Positions 6,131 through 14,265 of a DNA stretch of 51,265 nucleotides are shown here, piece by piece; the stretch's first letter is position 1; each line of letters opens with the position of its first letter. The position numbers and the translations under genes were made by a program. This DNA is from JAGZHZ01 sp963929865. GTDB taxonomy: Bacteria; Bacillota; Clostridia; Lachnospirales; Lachnospiraceae. The notes below the pieces were generated by a model. The model made no database searches. It worked only from the letters and a program-made list of their open reading frames with translations, and was not told the DNA's origin. The DNA lies in assembly GCA_963929865.1 (NCBI GenBank), contig CAWVKK010000002.1, positions 1 to 51,265 on the forward strand, read 5' to 3'.

Positions 6131-8647
6131 ATGAAAAGGAGAAACATTTCAATGCTGCTTTCGTCAGCAATGATTCTGAGCGCGCTGAGCGGAATCCCGG
6201 CTATGGCAGAAGAAAATTCCGTAATTAAAGAGAGTTCATCAGGATTCTACTATATTGAAGAGAACGGTGATCAGGTTCGCCTGAGCAACAAGAGCGCAGA
6301 CGGCTTTATCGAAGTTGACGGATTATATTTCCGTGACCTGGATAAAGACGGAGAATTAGACGTTTATGAAGACTGGCGCGTAGACCAGGAAGACAGAGTT
6401 CAGGATCTGCTGTCACAGATGACCGATCAGGAAAAAGCAGGAACATTGATCTTCGCTTGTATCTTCGGAAGCAACGGAAGCACCGTAAGTGATCTGGGCG
6501 GAGACGATCAGGATCAGTCCCATGCAGGCGTTACCGTTAAGGGAGCACCTTATGTAAGCGATCCGGAGGCATGCCTGTACTCCACAGAGCCGTACGTTGA
6601 GATAGATGGCTCAAATGTTATTCCTATGGTTTACCAGATTCAGGAGACAAACGTTACGACTTTCATCGCAGCATTGACAGGAAACCCGAAGGATCAGCTT
6701 GATCTGTTCAACTCCATTCAGGCTATCGCAGAAGAATCCCGTCTTGGTATTCCGTGTGTATTCTCTGGAGACCGTTCCTATAACACCTGGGGTGGTATGA
6801 TCGATATGGCACACTATGCATTTGGTGTAGCTCATGACGAAGAACTGTTATATGATCTTGTTTCCGAATACTCCAAAGAATCCGCAGCAATCGGATATCA
6901 TCAGGTATTCCACGGATATGGAAATGAAATCGGAAGCTTCTACGGCGACGATCCAAACTATATCGCAAAGATGTCAGCAATTGAGACAAACGCTTACCAG
7001 GACAACGGATGGAGCGCTCACTCGAAACACTTCATCGCCCGCGGCGGACGTAACGCATATATAAATGCAAAATCTCCGGCAAACCTTCTTGACAGCTGGA
7101 TGGTAGGATGGCAGGCAGTTGTAGACGCTGGAACAGACTACATCATGACAAACAACAACGTTGGCGTGACAGACGGCGTACAGGGATACATGGACAAAGA
7201 TACGTACTCCATCCTGCGCGACGACCTCGGATATGAAGGCGTTGTATGCCTTGACTGGCCTCTGGATATCAGCCGTATCATGAGCAACACCGGTATCACA
7301 TCTGACGGAACAGATATCTCCACACTGTCAGCAGTAGAGCGCTATGCAATGATCCTGAACGCAGGCGTTGATATGTTCAGCTGCTACGGAGCAGTTCTCG
7401 GAACCGATATCGAAGCGTATGCAGAAGAAATTTCCAACCGTGCATTCCCGGATATCATCGTTCAGGCAGTTGACGAAGGTCTTGTAACAGAAGAAGATTT
7501 CAACGAGCACGTAGCACGCGTTCTGCGCAACAAGTTCGATCTTGGAATCTTTGAAGATCCATATTCAGATTGGGAAGACGCAGTTGCACTGATTGGATCT
7601 GAAGAATATCAGGCAGAGCCGTTCGCAGTTATGAGCAACGACGACATCAACCGCGCACGCCGCAGCGAGATCACAGAGATGGAAGATCAGCTGATGGTAG
7701 AATCCACAATCCTGTTAAAGAACGAAAACAATATTCTTCCTCTGACAGCAGGAATCAATATTTACGTAGACGGATCCGCTGACAACCTCAAAGAGGCTGA
7801 CAAAGAAGCTCTCGGAGCATACGGAACCGTTGTAGAGACCATGGATGAAGCAGACGTTTGCGTATTCCATGTAACGACAATCGATGACAACTATTACTTC
7901 ATGGTAGAAGACGCACAGGCAGCTGGAAAACCGATTGTTCTGATCTATGAAGGCACTGTTTCTTCTGAACCGGGCTTAGAGCAGGTTATGGCAGCTGACG
8001 CTCTGATCATGCAGACATATGTCAACACACCTGACCACGGATCATCCGTTGGAAGCTTCTACCGCTATGTAACACCTTCAACAACAGCTCAGATGCTCTT
8101 CGGAGAGAAAGAGCCAGGCGGAAGCACACTGTATGAGACCGCTTACAACAAAGCTGACTACACATTATCATGGGGCGAGCTGCAGGATGACATCGGTGTA
8201 GATGACGCAACACGTCTGTACATGGCAATGCTTGCAAAAGAAAATCCGACGATCGATATGCCGAACAACTTAGGCGACGTACTGTGGACCACAGATTACG
8301 GTATGAATTACAGCGATCCGGCTGACATCGAACTGAGTCTTCTGACAGTTCCGCAGACAACAGAAGAGATGGAAGTTGAAGGAAGATGGGGAACCAGCAT
8401 CCAGACAGTAGCAGTTACTGCAACTCAGAAAGCAGGCGTTCCGTTCGAAATCAACTTTGTTGCTAAGAACAACGGCGGAGACGGACATGTGACAGTTCAG
8501 GTAATGGACGGCGAAAACGTAGCTGCTGAGAAATTCGTAGCTCTTGATGCAGATCAGTTCCGTGTAATCACTGTTGAGCTGACTCTGGAAGCAGGCGAAC
8601 ATGTGATCAGCGTTGGCGATATGAGCGCTACAGTTGTTGTAGAATAA
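6131..8647 (+). CDS. exported glycoside hydrolase family 3 enzyme
   Basis: About 838 aa, secreted or cell-surface glycosidase of the GH3 beta-glucosidase/xylosidase family. The N terminus is a clear signal peptide ending in AMAEE. An EF-hand-like loop DLDKDGELDVYEDW starts at residue 69. The (alpha/beta)8 domain follows with KH at 299-300 and nucleophile D375 in GVVCLDW. A second alpha/beta domain follows, and the last 90 or so residues look like a beta-sandwich (CARDB-like). The ATG at 6131 is preceded by AAAGGAG; an upstream in-frame GTG (6092) would spoil the signal peptide. Substrate specificity is not readable. It leads a cluster with two other exported proteins. Confidence 0.88.
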   Translation: MKRRNISMLLSSAMILSALSGIPAMAEENSVIKESSSGFYYIEENGDQVRLSNKSADGFIEVDGLYFRDLDKDGELDVYEDWRVDQEDRVQDLLSQMTDQEKAGTLIFACIFGSNGSTVSDLGGDDQDQSHAGVTVKGAPYVSDPEACLYSTEPYVEIDGSNVIPMVYQIQETNVTTFIAALTGNPKDQLDLFNSIQAIAEESRLGIPCVFSGDRSYNTWGGMIDMAHYAFGVAHDEELLYDLVSEYSKESAAIGYHQVFHGYGNEIGSFYGDDPNYIAKMSAIETNAYQDNGWSAHSKHFIARGGRNAYINAKSPANLLDSWMVGWQAVVDAGTDYIMTNNNVGVTDGVQGYMDKDTYSILRDDLGYEGVVCLDWPLDISRIMSNTGITSDGTDISTLSAVERYAMILNAGVDMFSCYGAVLGTDIEAYAEEISNRAFPDIIVQAVDEGLVTEEDFNEHVARVLRNKFDLGIFEDPYSDWEDAVALIGSEEYQAEPFAVMSNDDINRARRSEITEMEDQLMVESTILLKNENNILPLTAGINIYVDGSADNLKEADKEALGAYGTVVETMDEADVCVFHVTTIDDNYYFMVEDAQAAGKPIVLIYEGTVSSEPGLEQVMAADALIMQTYVNTPDHGSSVGSFYRYVTPSTTAQMLFGEKEPGGSTLYETAYNKADYTLSWGELQDDIGVDDATRLYMAMLAKENPTIDMPNNLGDVLWTTDYGMNYSDPADIELSLLTVPQTTEEMEVEGRWGTSIQTVAVTATQKAGVPFEINFVAKNNGGDGHVTVQVMDGENVAAEKFVALDADQFRVITVELTLEAGEHVISVGDMSATVVVE

Positions 8648-8712
8648 TCGCGATCAGTCAGAACTTCACATTTGACACAAAAAAAGAAGTCACGGTAATG
8701 TGAAAGAATCTC

Positions 8713-8741
8713 ATGGGCGCTGCTATTTTGGCAGCGCCCAT
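8713..8741 (+). terminator. intercistronic hairpin after the GH3 gene
   Basis: ATGGGCGCTGC (8713-8723) and GCAGCGCCCAT (8731-8741) form a perfect 11-bp stem with a 7-nt loop, followed only by TTTC. It is a strong stem with a poor T-run: a leaky terminator or a 3' stabilising hairpin that would keep the GH3 message more abundant than the downstream genes. Confidence 0.6.
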
Positions 8742-8806
8742 TTTCAGATGAAAGGATGTAAGACAGGCGGAAAAGATATTTTCGCAAAAAAATGAGAAAG
8801 GAATGA

Positions 8807-9607
8807 ATGACAATGAAAAAAAGAGTATTATCGATAGCAGGAGTTATGGCATTGTGCCTTGGAACATGCTCTGCAGGAGTATTTGCAGAGGAGAAAGCAG
8901 AACAGCCGTCAGCAACTGCATACCATGCTGAGAGCCCAATCACAGTCGACGGAGATTTGAGCGAGTGGAACCTGTCTTCACCCATTGAAATCAACGATGA
9001 ATCCCAGATAGTCCGCGATGCGGAATCATGGCTGGGAGAGACAGACGTGAGCTGTACAGTCTATCTGATGTGGGACGAGGACAATCTGTATCTGGCGGCA
9101 GACACAAAGGAAGCTTCGAGCTTTGGAGCGGTTGGACTGCTTGCCCACAACATGGAAGACAATTTTAAAGTTTATATTTCCACAAACCCGGAGGCAGACC
9201 CGGCGCGCACAGCGTATGAGACGAACGATTTCCTGCTGTATCTGATGATGGACAACCAGAACTGGTATACAGCTTTTGACCGTTCTATGATCGAGCGGGA
9301 TCAGCTCGCGCGTTTTACTTCTCAGGGAATGGAAGAAAACACAGATGTCCTGCAGGGATATGAAGCAGGATATACTACGACGGATGACGGCTTTATCTTT
9401 GAGGCAGTGATTCCGTGGAGCAACTTTTCAAACGACTATATTGAGCAGTACGTGCCGGCTGCAGGAGATACGGTGAACTTCAACTTCTGCATCACAGACA
9501 ACGATTACCCGTATCCGAACACACAGTCTTCTGTACAGCTGAACTGGACAGGAGCGTCAGACGCAGATAAAAACCCAAGCAGCTGGGGACGTGTGACATT
9601 TGAATAA
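8807..9607 (+). CDS. exported CBM9-like carbohydrate-binding protein
   Basis: 266 aa with a signal peptide (MKKRVLSIAGVMALCLG, cleaved before EEKAE). The mature part begins ITVDGDLSEWN, typical of the start of CBM9/DOMON-like sugar-binding beta-sandwiches. It continues with NLYLAADTK and VYIST strand motifs, and GFIFEAVIPWSNF towards the end. No catalytic domain is present. In known enzymes CBM9 binds reducing ends of plant polysaccharides; here it is free-standing, so a glycan-capture or surface role beside the GH3 enzyme is inferred. The ATG at 8813 has better spacing from AGAAAGGA than the one at 8807. It lies between GH3 and the esterase with no obvious promoter of its own. Confidence 0.75.
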   Translation: MTMKKRVLSIAGVMALCLGTCSAGVFAEEKAEQPSATAYHAESPITVDGDLSEWNLSSPIEINDESQIVRDAESWLGETDVSCTVYLMWDEDNLYLAADTKEASSFGAVGLLAHNMEDNFKVYISTNPEADPARTAYETNDFLLYLMMDNQNWYTAFDRSMIERDQLARFTSQGMEENTDVLQGYEAGYTTTDDGFIFEAVIPWSNFSNDYIEQYVPAAGDTVNFNFCITDNDYPYPNTQSSVQLNWTGASDADKNPSSWGRVTFE

Positions 9608-9694
9608 ATAAAAGAGAGACAGATTTGGACAGACAGCCTGTGCGACAGAGGAAAGAGAAAATTTATATTTTTTAAAAATTTGGGGGATATAAAG

Positions 9695-10810
9695 ATGAAA
9701 AATATGACATATAAAAAATGGGCGGTATCAGTGGCAGCCGCAGCCCTTTGCAGCATGGGACTTTCAGCGGCGGCAGCGCAGGATGGCGTTGTGCTTTCCG
9801 ACATCACGGCAGTCACGTATGTGGGCGACAACGGAGAAATGGTAGAAGCCTTTGAGGTGACGGTAGACGACGCGGACAAGATTGAGGGACTGACTGCGGA
9901 CGATATCTCCGTGACACAGAGCAATAACGAGGGAACTGAGACGACAGATCTTGCGGAGAACGGCGTATCGCTTTCGATCGACGGAAATGTAGTGACAATC
10001 GAACTCGAACCGTGCAAAATGTCGGACATGATCACGGTATCGGCAGAGAGCATTGACGGCTTTACATTCAGCGGTGCCGACGCAGTGTGTGAAAACTCTT
10101 CCATCGCAGACTTTGAGGAGCTTTCCTATACAGCGGAAAACGGGACGACTCTGCTTTACCGCCTCAGAAGAGGAAGCGGAGACAACCAGCCTCTCGTGAT
10201 CTGGATGCATGGCTCCGGAGAATGCGGTACGGACAACCGCATCCACATTACGGCAAACCGCGGAGCTACGGCATTTGCAGAGTACACAGACGACGCCTAT
10301 GTCATCGCGGCGCAGTATCCGGCTTCCTACTCGACTCCTTTCCTGGAGGGCGAAGAGGAAGTGATGGTAGACTGGCTGGAGGCTTACACCGAGCTGATCG
10401 AGAACATGGCGGCAGACGGAGAAATCGATGAAAACCGCATTTATCTGACAGGAGCGTCTATGGGAGGCGGTCTGGTGTTCCGCTACATGACCGATTACCC
10501 GGATTTATTTGCGGGAGTCGTTGCGATGTGCAGCCGCGGCACGATCAATGAGGATCTGAGCGTGCTGGAAAAGGTGGTTGATCTGCCTATCTGGTTATTC
10601 CACGCAGACAGTGACTTTGTAAATCCTTCTCAGAACAGCAAGGAGGTTTACGACAAGCTGGTGGAACTGGGAAGCGAAAATGTGAAGCTGACGATTTTCT
10701 CGGACGAAGATCTGGAAGAGCTCAACATCGGCTTCAGCCATGCGATCTGGACCGCAGTTCTGAACGACATGGAAATGATGGATTGGCTTTTCTCACAGGA
10801 AAAAAACTGA
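9695..10810 (+). CDS. exported alpha/beta-hydrolase (esterase/PHB depolymerase-like)
   Basis: About 371 aa. A signal peptide (MKNMTYKKWAVSVAAAALC...) is followed by an Ig-like N-terminal domain (about residues 27-115), then an alpha/beta-hydrolase fold. The oxyanion motif IWMHGSGECG, nucleophile S255 in LTGASMGGG, Asp in FHADSDFVNPS and His in GFSHAIW make a complete triad. The pattern resembles EstA/feruloyl-esterase-like secreted enzymes that remove acyl groups from polysaccharides; the true substrate is unknown. The ATG at 9695 follows GGGGGA; the in-frame TTG at 9680 is disregarded. It is the last gene of the exported cluster, ended by the terminator at 10899-10960. Confidence 0.8.
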   Translation: MKNMTYKKWAVSVAAAALCSMGLSAAAAQDGVVLSDITAVTYVGDNGEMVEAFEVTVDDADKIEGLTADDISVTQSNNEGTETTDLAENGVSLSIDGNVVTIELEPCKMSDMITVSAESIDGFTFSGADAVCENSSIADFEELSYTAENGTTLLYRLRRGSGDNQPLVIWMHGSGECGTDNRIHITANRGATAFAEYTDDAYVIAAQYPASYSTPFLEGEEEVMVDWLEAYTELIENMAADGEIDENRIYLTGASMGGGLVFRYMTDYPDLFAGVVAMCSRGTINEDLSVLEKVVDLPIWLFHADSDFVNPSQNSKEVYDKLVELGSENVKLTIFSDEDLEELNIGFSHAIWTAVLNDMEMMDWLFSQEKN

Positions 10811-10898
10811 TCGGACAGAAGTATTCACAATGAGCAGAGCTGTGGAAAAACCGTGATTTGGCAACATCCATACAAAATGAAAGCTTAAGATATAAATA

Positions 10899-10960
10899 AA
10901 AGACAGGATGACCGCAGGATACAGAAAGGATATCTGACCTGCGGCCGTCTTATTTTTTTG
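10899..10960 (+). terminator. Rho-independent terminator of the exported cluster
   Basis: AAGAC/GTCTT outer and CCGCAGG (10912-10918)/CCTGCGG (10938-10944) inner pairing, followed by seven T (10953-10959). Confidence 0.8.
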
Positions 10961-10983
10961 TGCCGGAAAAATCAGATACCGGA

Positions 10984-11012
10984 TTGTTCCGCATGGAGAT
11001 CTGTGCTAAACT
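10984..11012 (+). promoter_or_regulatory. promoter of the AAA+ ATPase gene
   Basis: TTGTTC (10984-10989), a 17-bp spacer and TAAACT (11007-11012), 54 bp before the start codon. Confidence 0.6.
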
Positions 11013-11065
11013 AGATAAAAAAATGCCATGGCAGAAGGGCAAATTGAGAAAAAAGGAGTACAGAC

Positions 11066-12550
11066 ATGCCAGTATTTGACTTTAGCGGCACACCCGACCA
11101 AAAAAAAGATCCAGAGTGTACCTACACGATAGTCCGGTCCAACGAGACGGCGGCTTCCCCGGAGCGGCCGATTTTGCTGCTCGACAACAGCAAAAGAAAA
11201 TGGAAGCACCATTCCTGCGGCGCTTTTACAAATCCGCTCAAGCGTACCAGCTTTGAATTTAAGGAAGAGGAGGGAATTTCCAGCGCCGATATTCTGCAGA
11301 TCGACGCCCGGTTCGTCAGCCTGCTCCGGTGGCTGGGAGAAAATCACATCCCTGTGCGTCTTTCCGGGGAAAACCGCGCGGATGGATATGCGGTCTACAA
11401 AATCCGTGAGACCGCGTTTGGAGGCGGCACAAAGCTTTCGGCAGAAGACGGGTTTCTCCAGTTTATGATTGAAAGGCTGCTTTCAAGCAGCGCGCCGGTC
11501 GAAAAAGAAGAGGAGGAAGACAAAGCAGAAGACGCAGACGATATGAAGCTGACGAGTCTGCAGAGCATTACAGACTTTATGATGTGCGCCGGTCAGACAC
11601 TGCCGGACAACATCCGACTGTGGGCGCGCAGAAATCTTGCAGTGGCACGCTCCAACGAGGTCTCTCCGGAAGAAAGACGCCATGCCCAGCGGGCGCTTTC
11701 CATCATGATGAATGTTCAGTGGAAAAGCAACTACTTTGAAGCGATCGACCCGCAGGAAGCACGGCGGATTCTGGACGAAGAGCTTTACGGGATGCACCGG
11801 GTAAAGCAGAGGATTATTGAGACGATCATTCAGATCAACCGCACGCATACGCTTCCGGCTTACGGACTTTTGCTGGTCGGTCCGGCGGGAACCGGAAAAT
11901 CCCAGATCGCATACGCTGTCGCGCGGATTTTAAAACTGCCGTGGACAACGCTCGATATGAGTTCCATCCATGACCCGGAGCAGCTGACGGGAAGCTCGAG
12001 AATCTATGCCAACGCAAAACCGGGCATTATCATGGAAGCGTTTTCGATGGCGGGAGAATCCAACCTCGTCTTTATCATCAATGAGCTTGACAAGGCGTCA
12101 TCGGGGAAGGGAAACGGAAATCCGGCAGACGTCCTCCTGACGCTTTTGGACAATCTGGGATTTACAGACAATTATATGGAGTGTATGGTTCCGACAGTAG
12201 GCGTCTATCCCATCGCGACGGCAAATAATAAGGACGCTATCAGCGCGCCCCTGATGTCGCGCTTTGCCGTCATCGACATTCCGGACTATACGCCGGAGGA
12301 GAAAAAGATTATCTTTTCTCGGTACGCTCTGCCGAAGGTTTTAGAGCGGATGAGAATGCAGGAAAAGGAATGCGTTCTGACGGAGGAGGCGCTTGAGGCG
12401 GTAATCCGCAAATACGCCGATACGACGGGAATTCGGGATCTGGAGCAGGCGGCGGAGCATATCGCGGCAAACGCGCTGTATCAGATAGAAGTCAACCATG
12501 TCCGGGAGGTCGTCTTTGACAGAGAGACGGTGGAAAAGCTTCTTATATAA
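11066..12550 (+). CDS. Lon-like AAA+ ATPase without protease domain
   Basis: 494-aa cytosolic protein. The first 230 or so residues match no family I know and include an acidic stretch near 150-160. The rest follows the Lon AAA+ module: HRVKQRI entry, Walker A GPAGTGKS at 272-279, PGIIMEAF, NPADVLLTLLD, sensor-1 IATANN, APLMSRF, and sensor-2 GIRDLEQ. It stops where Lon's serine-lysine protease would begin. Walker B reads VFIINELDK, so Asn339 replaces the usual Asp before Glu340. That should weaken Mg2+ coordination, though hydrolysis is not excluded. Remodelling or scaffolding is inferred. An AAAAAGGAG site precedes the ATG. It has its own promoter and no visible partner gene. Confidence 0.82.
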   Translation: MPVFDFSGTPDQKKDPECTYTIVRSNETAASPERPILLLDNSKRKWKHHSCGAFTNPLKRTSFEFKEEEGISSADILQIDARFVSLLRWLGENHIPVRLSGENRADGYAVYKIRETAFGGGTKLSAEDGFLQFMIERLLSSSAPVEKEEEEDKAEDADDMKLTSLQSITDFMMCAGQTLPDNIRLWARRNLAVARSNEVSPEERRHAQRALSIMMNVQWKSNYFEAIDPQEARRILDEELYGMHRVKQRIIETIIQINRTHTLPAYGLLLVGPAGTGKSQIAYAVARILKLPWTTLDMSSIHDPEQLTGSSRIYANAKPGIIMEAFSMAGESNLVFIINELDKASSGKGNGNPADVLLTLLDNLGFTDNYMECMVPTVGVYPIATANNKDAISAPLMSRFAVIDIPDYTPEEKKIIFSRYALPKVLERMRMQEKECVLTEEALEAVIRKYADTTGIRDLEQAAEHIAANALYQIEVNHVREVVFDRETVEKLLI

Positions 12551-12602
12551 ATGGCAACATAAATGCAAAATATATATTTATTTTTTTGAACCTGAAAGAC
12601 GC

Positions 12603-12644
12603 CTGCGGATTGACGGCAGCAGTGCAGCCTGCGCAATCCGGCAG
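12603..12644 (+). repeat. leader hairpin between the AAA+ gene and the dehydrogenase
   Basis: CTGC-GGATTG (12603-12612) pairs with CAATCC-GCAG (12634-12644, one bulged G). There is no T-run. It lies 20 bases before the binding site of the dehydrogenase gene. Confidence 0.45.
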
Positions 12645-12670
12645 ACACAGACAAGAGAAAGGAACGTCAT

Positions 12671-13627
12671 ATGGAGATTGTAATCTTAGAGGCGAATACG
12701 CTGGGAAGAGACATTGATCTGTCCATCTTTGAAAAACTTGGTCATGTCACGCAGTACGCCAGATCAGATGAAAACAATACGGCCGAGCGTGTAACGGATG
12801 CGGATATCATTATCGTCAACAAAGTGCCGATGAATGAGAAGACGCTGGCAAAAGCGTCCCATCTGAAGATGATCGCCGTGACAGCGACAGGGACGAATAT
12901 CATTGACAGGGAGTATGTGACAAGGCGCAGGATTGCGGTGTCGAACGTGGGAGGGTATTCTACGATGTCCGTGGCGCAGCACACATTTGCGCTCGCCCTG
13001 TATCTGATTCACAAAATGAACTATTTCGACTCGTACGTAAAAAGCGGGGAATATATCAAAAGCGATATCTTCACAAACCTGGACGTGACATACCATGAGC
13101 TGGACAAAAAGACATGGGGCATTATCGGACTGGGAAATATAGGAAAAAAGGTTGCCCAGATTGCGTCAGTATTCGGATGCAGAGTCATCTACTATTCCAC
13201 ATCAGGAAAAAATCAGAACGATGAGTATGAGAGAGCCGATCTCGATGAGGTCTGCCGGCAGTCTGACATTCTCTCCATTCACGCGCCTCTGAATGAGGCG
13301 ACGGAAAACTTAATGAACCGGGAACAATTCCGGAAAATGAAAAACAGCGCGGTCCTGATCAATGTGGGAAGAGGACCGATTGTAAATGAGGAAGATCTTG
13401 CACAGGCTTTAGAGCAGGGCGAGATAGCGGCGGCAGGTCTCGACGTGATTTCAGAAGAACCTATGAAGCCCGACAATCCTCTGATGCGCATTCAGGACAG
13501 CGAAAAACTGGTGATCACGCCGCATATCGCATGGGCGAGCACGGAAGCCAGACAGAGACTGGTAAGAGAAGTGTACCGCAATGTGGAGGCTTTTCAGAGG
13601 GGAGAAAAACGGAACATTGTCTTTTGA
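12671..13627 (+). CDS. D-2-hydroxyacid dehydrogenase (hydroxypyruvate reductase-like)
   Basis: 318-aa NAD(P)-dependent D-isomer-specific 2-hydroxyacid dehydrogenase. The Rossmann motif GIIGLGNIGKKVA lies in the middle. The catalytic triad is present: Arg in NVGRGPIVNE, Glu in DVISEEPM, and His in ITPHIAWAS. Family members reduce hydroxypyruvate, glyoxylate, pyruvate or longer 2-oxoacids; the specific substrate cannot be fixed. The sequence looks full-length. An AGAAAGGAACGTC site precedes the ATG. It follows the AAA+ gene after 120 bp containing a hairpin, so co-transcription is possible. The next gene has its own promoter. Confidence 0.88.
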   Translation: MEIVILEANTLGRDIDLSIFEKLGHVTQYARSDENNTAERVTDADIIIVNKVPMNEKTLAKASHLKMIAVTATGTNIIDREYVTRRRIAVSNVGGYSTMSVAQHTFALALYLIHKMNYFDSYVKSGEYIKSDIFTNLDVTYHELDKKTWGIIGLGNIGKKVAQIASVFGCRVIYYSTSGKNQNDEYERADLDEVCRQSDILSIHAPLNEATENLMNREQFRKMKNSAVLINVGRGPIVNEEDLAQALEQGEIAAAGLDVISEEPMKPDNPLMRIQDSEKLVITPHIAWASTEARQRLVREVYRNVEAFQRGEKRNIVF

Positions 13628-13726
13628 CGCATGACGGCGGGATATGATAAGCGAAAAATAAAGGCTGTTATACGAAATTCTTTTAAAAACAAGGATGCGC
13701 ATCTGATTTTTCGTGCAATCTAACAC

Positions 13727-13755
13727 TTGAATTTTTAAAGACGCTATTTTATAAT
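13727..13755 (+). promoter_or_regulatory. sigma-A promoter of the HPr-like gene
   Basis: TTGAAT (13727-13732), a 17-bp spacer and a perfect -10 TATAAT (13750-13755). It yields a leader of about 120 nt. Confidence 0.72.
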
Positions 13756-13772
13756 CTCAGATAAAGTAAAAG

Positions 13773-13809
13773 GATGCGTTTTTCCAGAGAAAAAAGGGAG
13801 AAACGCATC
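13773..13809 (+). promoter_or_regulatory. leader hairpin of the HPr-like gene
   Basis: GATGCGTTT and AAACGCATC form a 9-bp stem starting about 20 nt after the promoter, with no terminal T-run. The palindrome GATGCGCATC also occurs at about 13694, upstream of the promoter, sharing the arm sequence. No riboswitch class is recognised. Confidence 0.5.
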
Positions 13810-13879
13810 TGACGCCCGGGTAAAGGACAATGCCGGAAAAACGGGTATCCGGGGACAACACACAGAGGAGGAATCAGAG

Positions 13880-14098
13880 ATGTCGTCATGTGATGTGAGA
13901 CTGAATACGATCACAAAAATCAAAGCGTTCGTAGAAGCTTTAAAAACTCAGGAAGGAGAATTTACCTTAACGTGCGGAAGATACACGACGGACGCCAGAT
14001 CGATCATGGGAATTTTCAGCCTGGATCTTTCCCAGCCAATTCATCTGACCGCAAAGTCCGGTCAGATTCCAGACACGGTAAAGCCCTTCCTTGCGTAA
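13880..14098 (+). CDS. HPr-like protein lacking the phospho-histidine
   Basis: 72 aa. ARSIMGIFSLDLSQPI (39-54) is the HPr signature around the regulatory serine (S41 here, Ser46 in HPr). The N-terminal region where HPr has GxHARPA reads NTITKIKAF, with no histidine. It therefore cannot pass phosphate from enzyme I in the usual way; like Crh, which also lacks His15, it may act only through serine phosphorylation and CcpA, or elsewhere. A GAGGAGGAATC site precedes the ATG. It has its own promoter and leader hairpin, and is followed by a PTS IIC-type membrane protein. Family assignment is good; the role is inferred. Confidence 0.72.
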   Translation: MSSCDVRLNTITKIKAFVEALKTQEGEFTLTCGRYTTDARSIMGIFSLDLSQPIHLTAKSGQIPDTVKPFLA

Positions 14099-14186
14099 CA
14101 CAGGGAGCAATGATAAAAAATGAAAGAAAAAATCGCCCGCAGATGGGCAGCAGATACGGAAAAAAGGATGAAGTGTGACAATGAGG

Positions 14187-14220
14187 GCACTGTTTCAGAG
14201 AAAAGTTTCTGGGACGGTGC
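14187..14220 (+). repeat. imperfect hairpin between the HPr-like and IIC genes
   Basis: GCACTGT...CAGA and TCTG...ACGGTGC pair with small mismatches, followed by TTTC. It may be a weak attenuator between the two genes. Confidence 0.35.
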
Positions 14221-14265
14221 TTTCCGCATATGATACGGGAAAATGTGAGAAAGGAAAGAAAAAAG

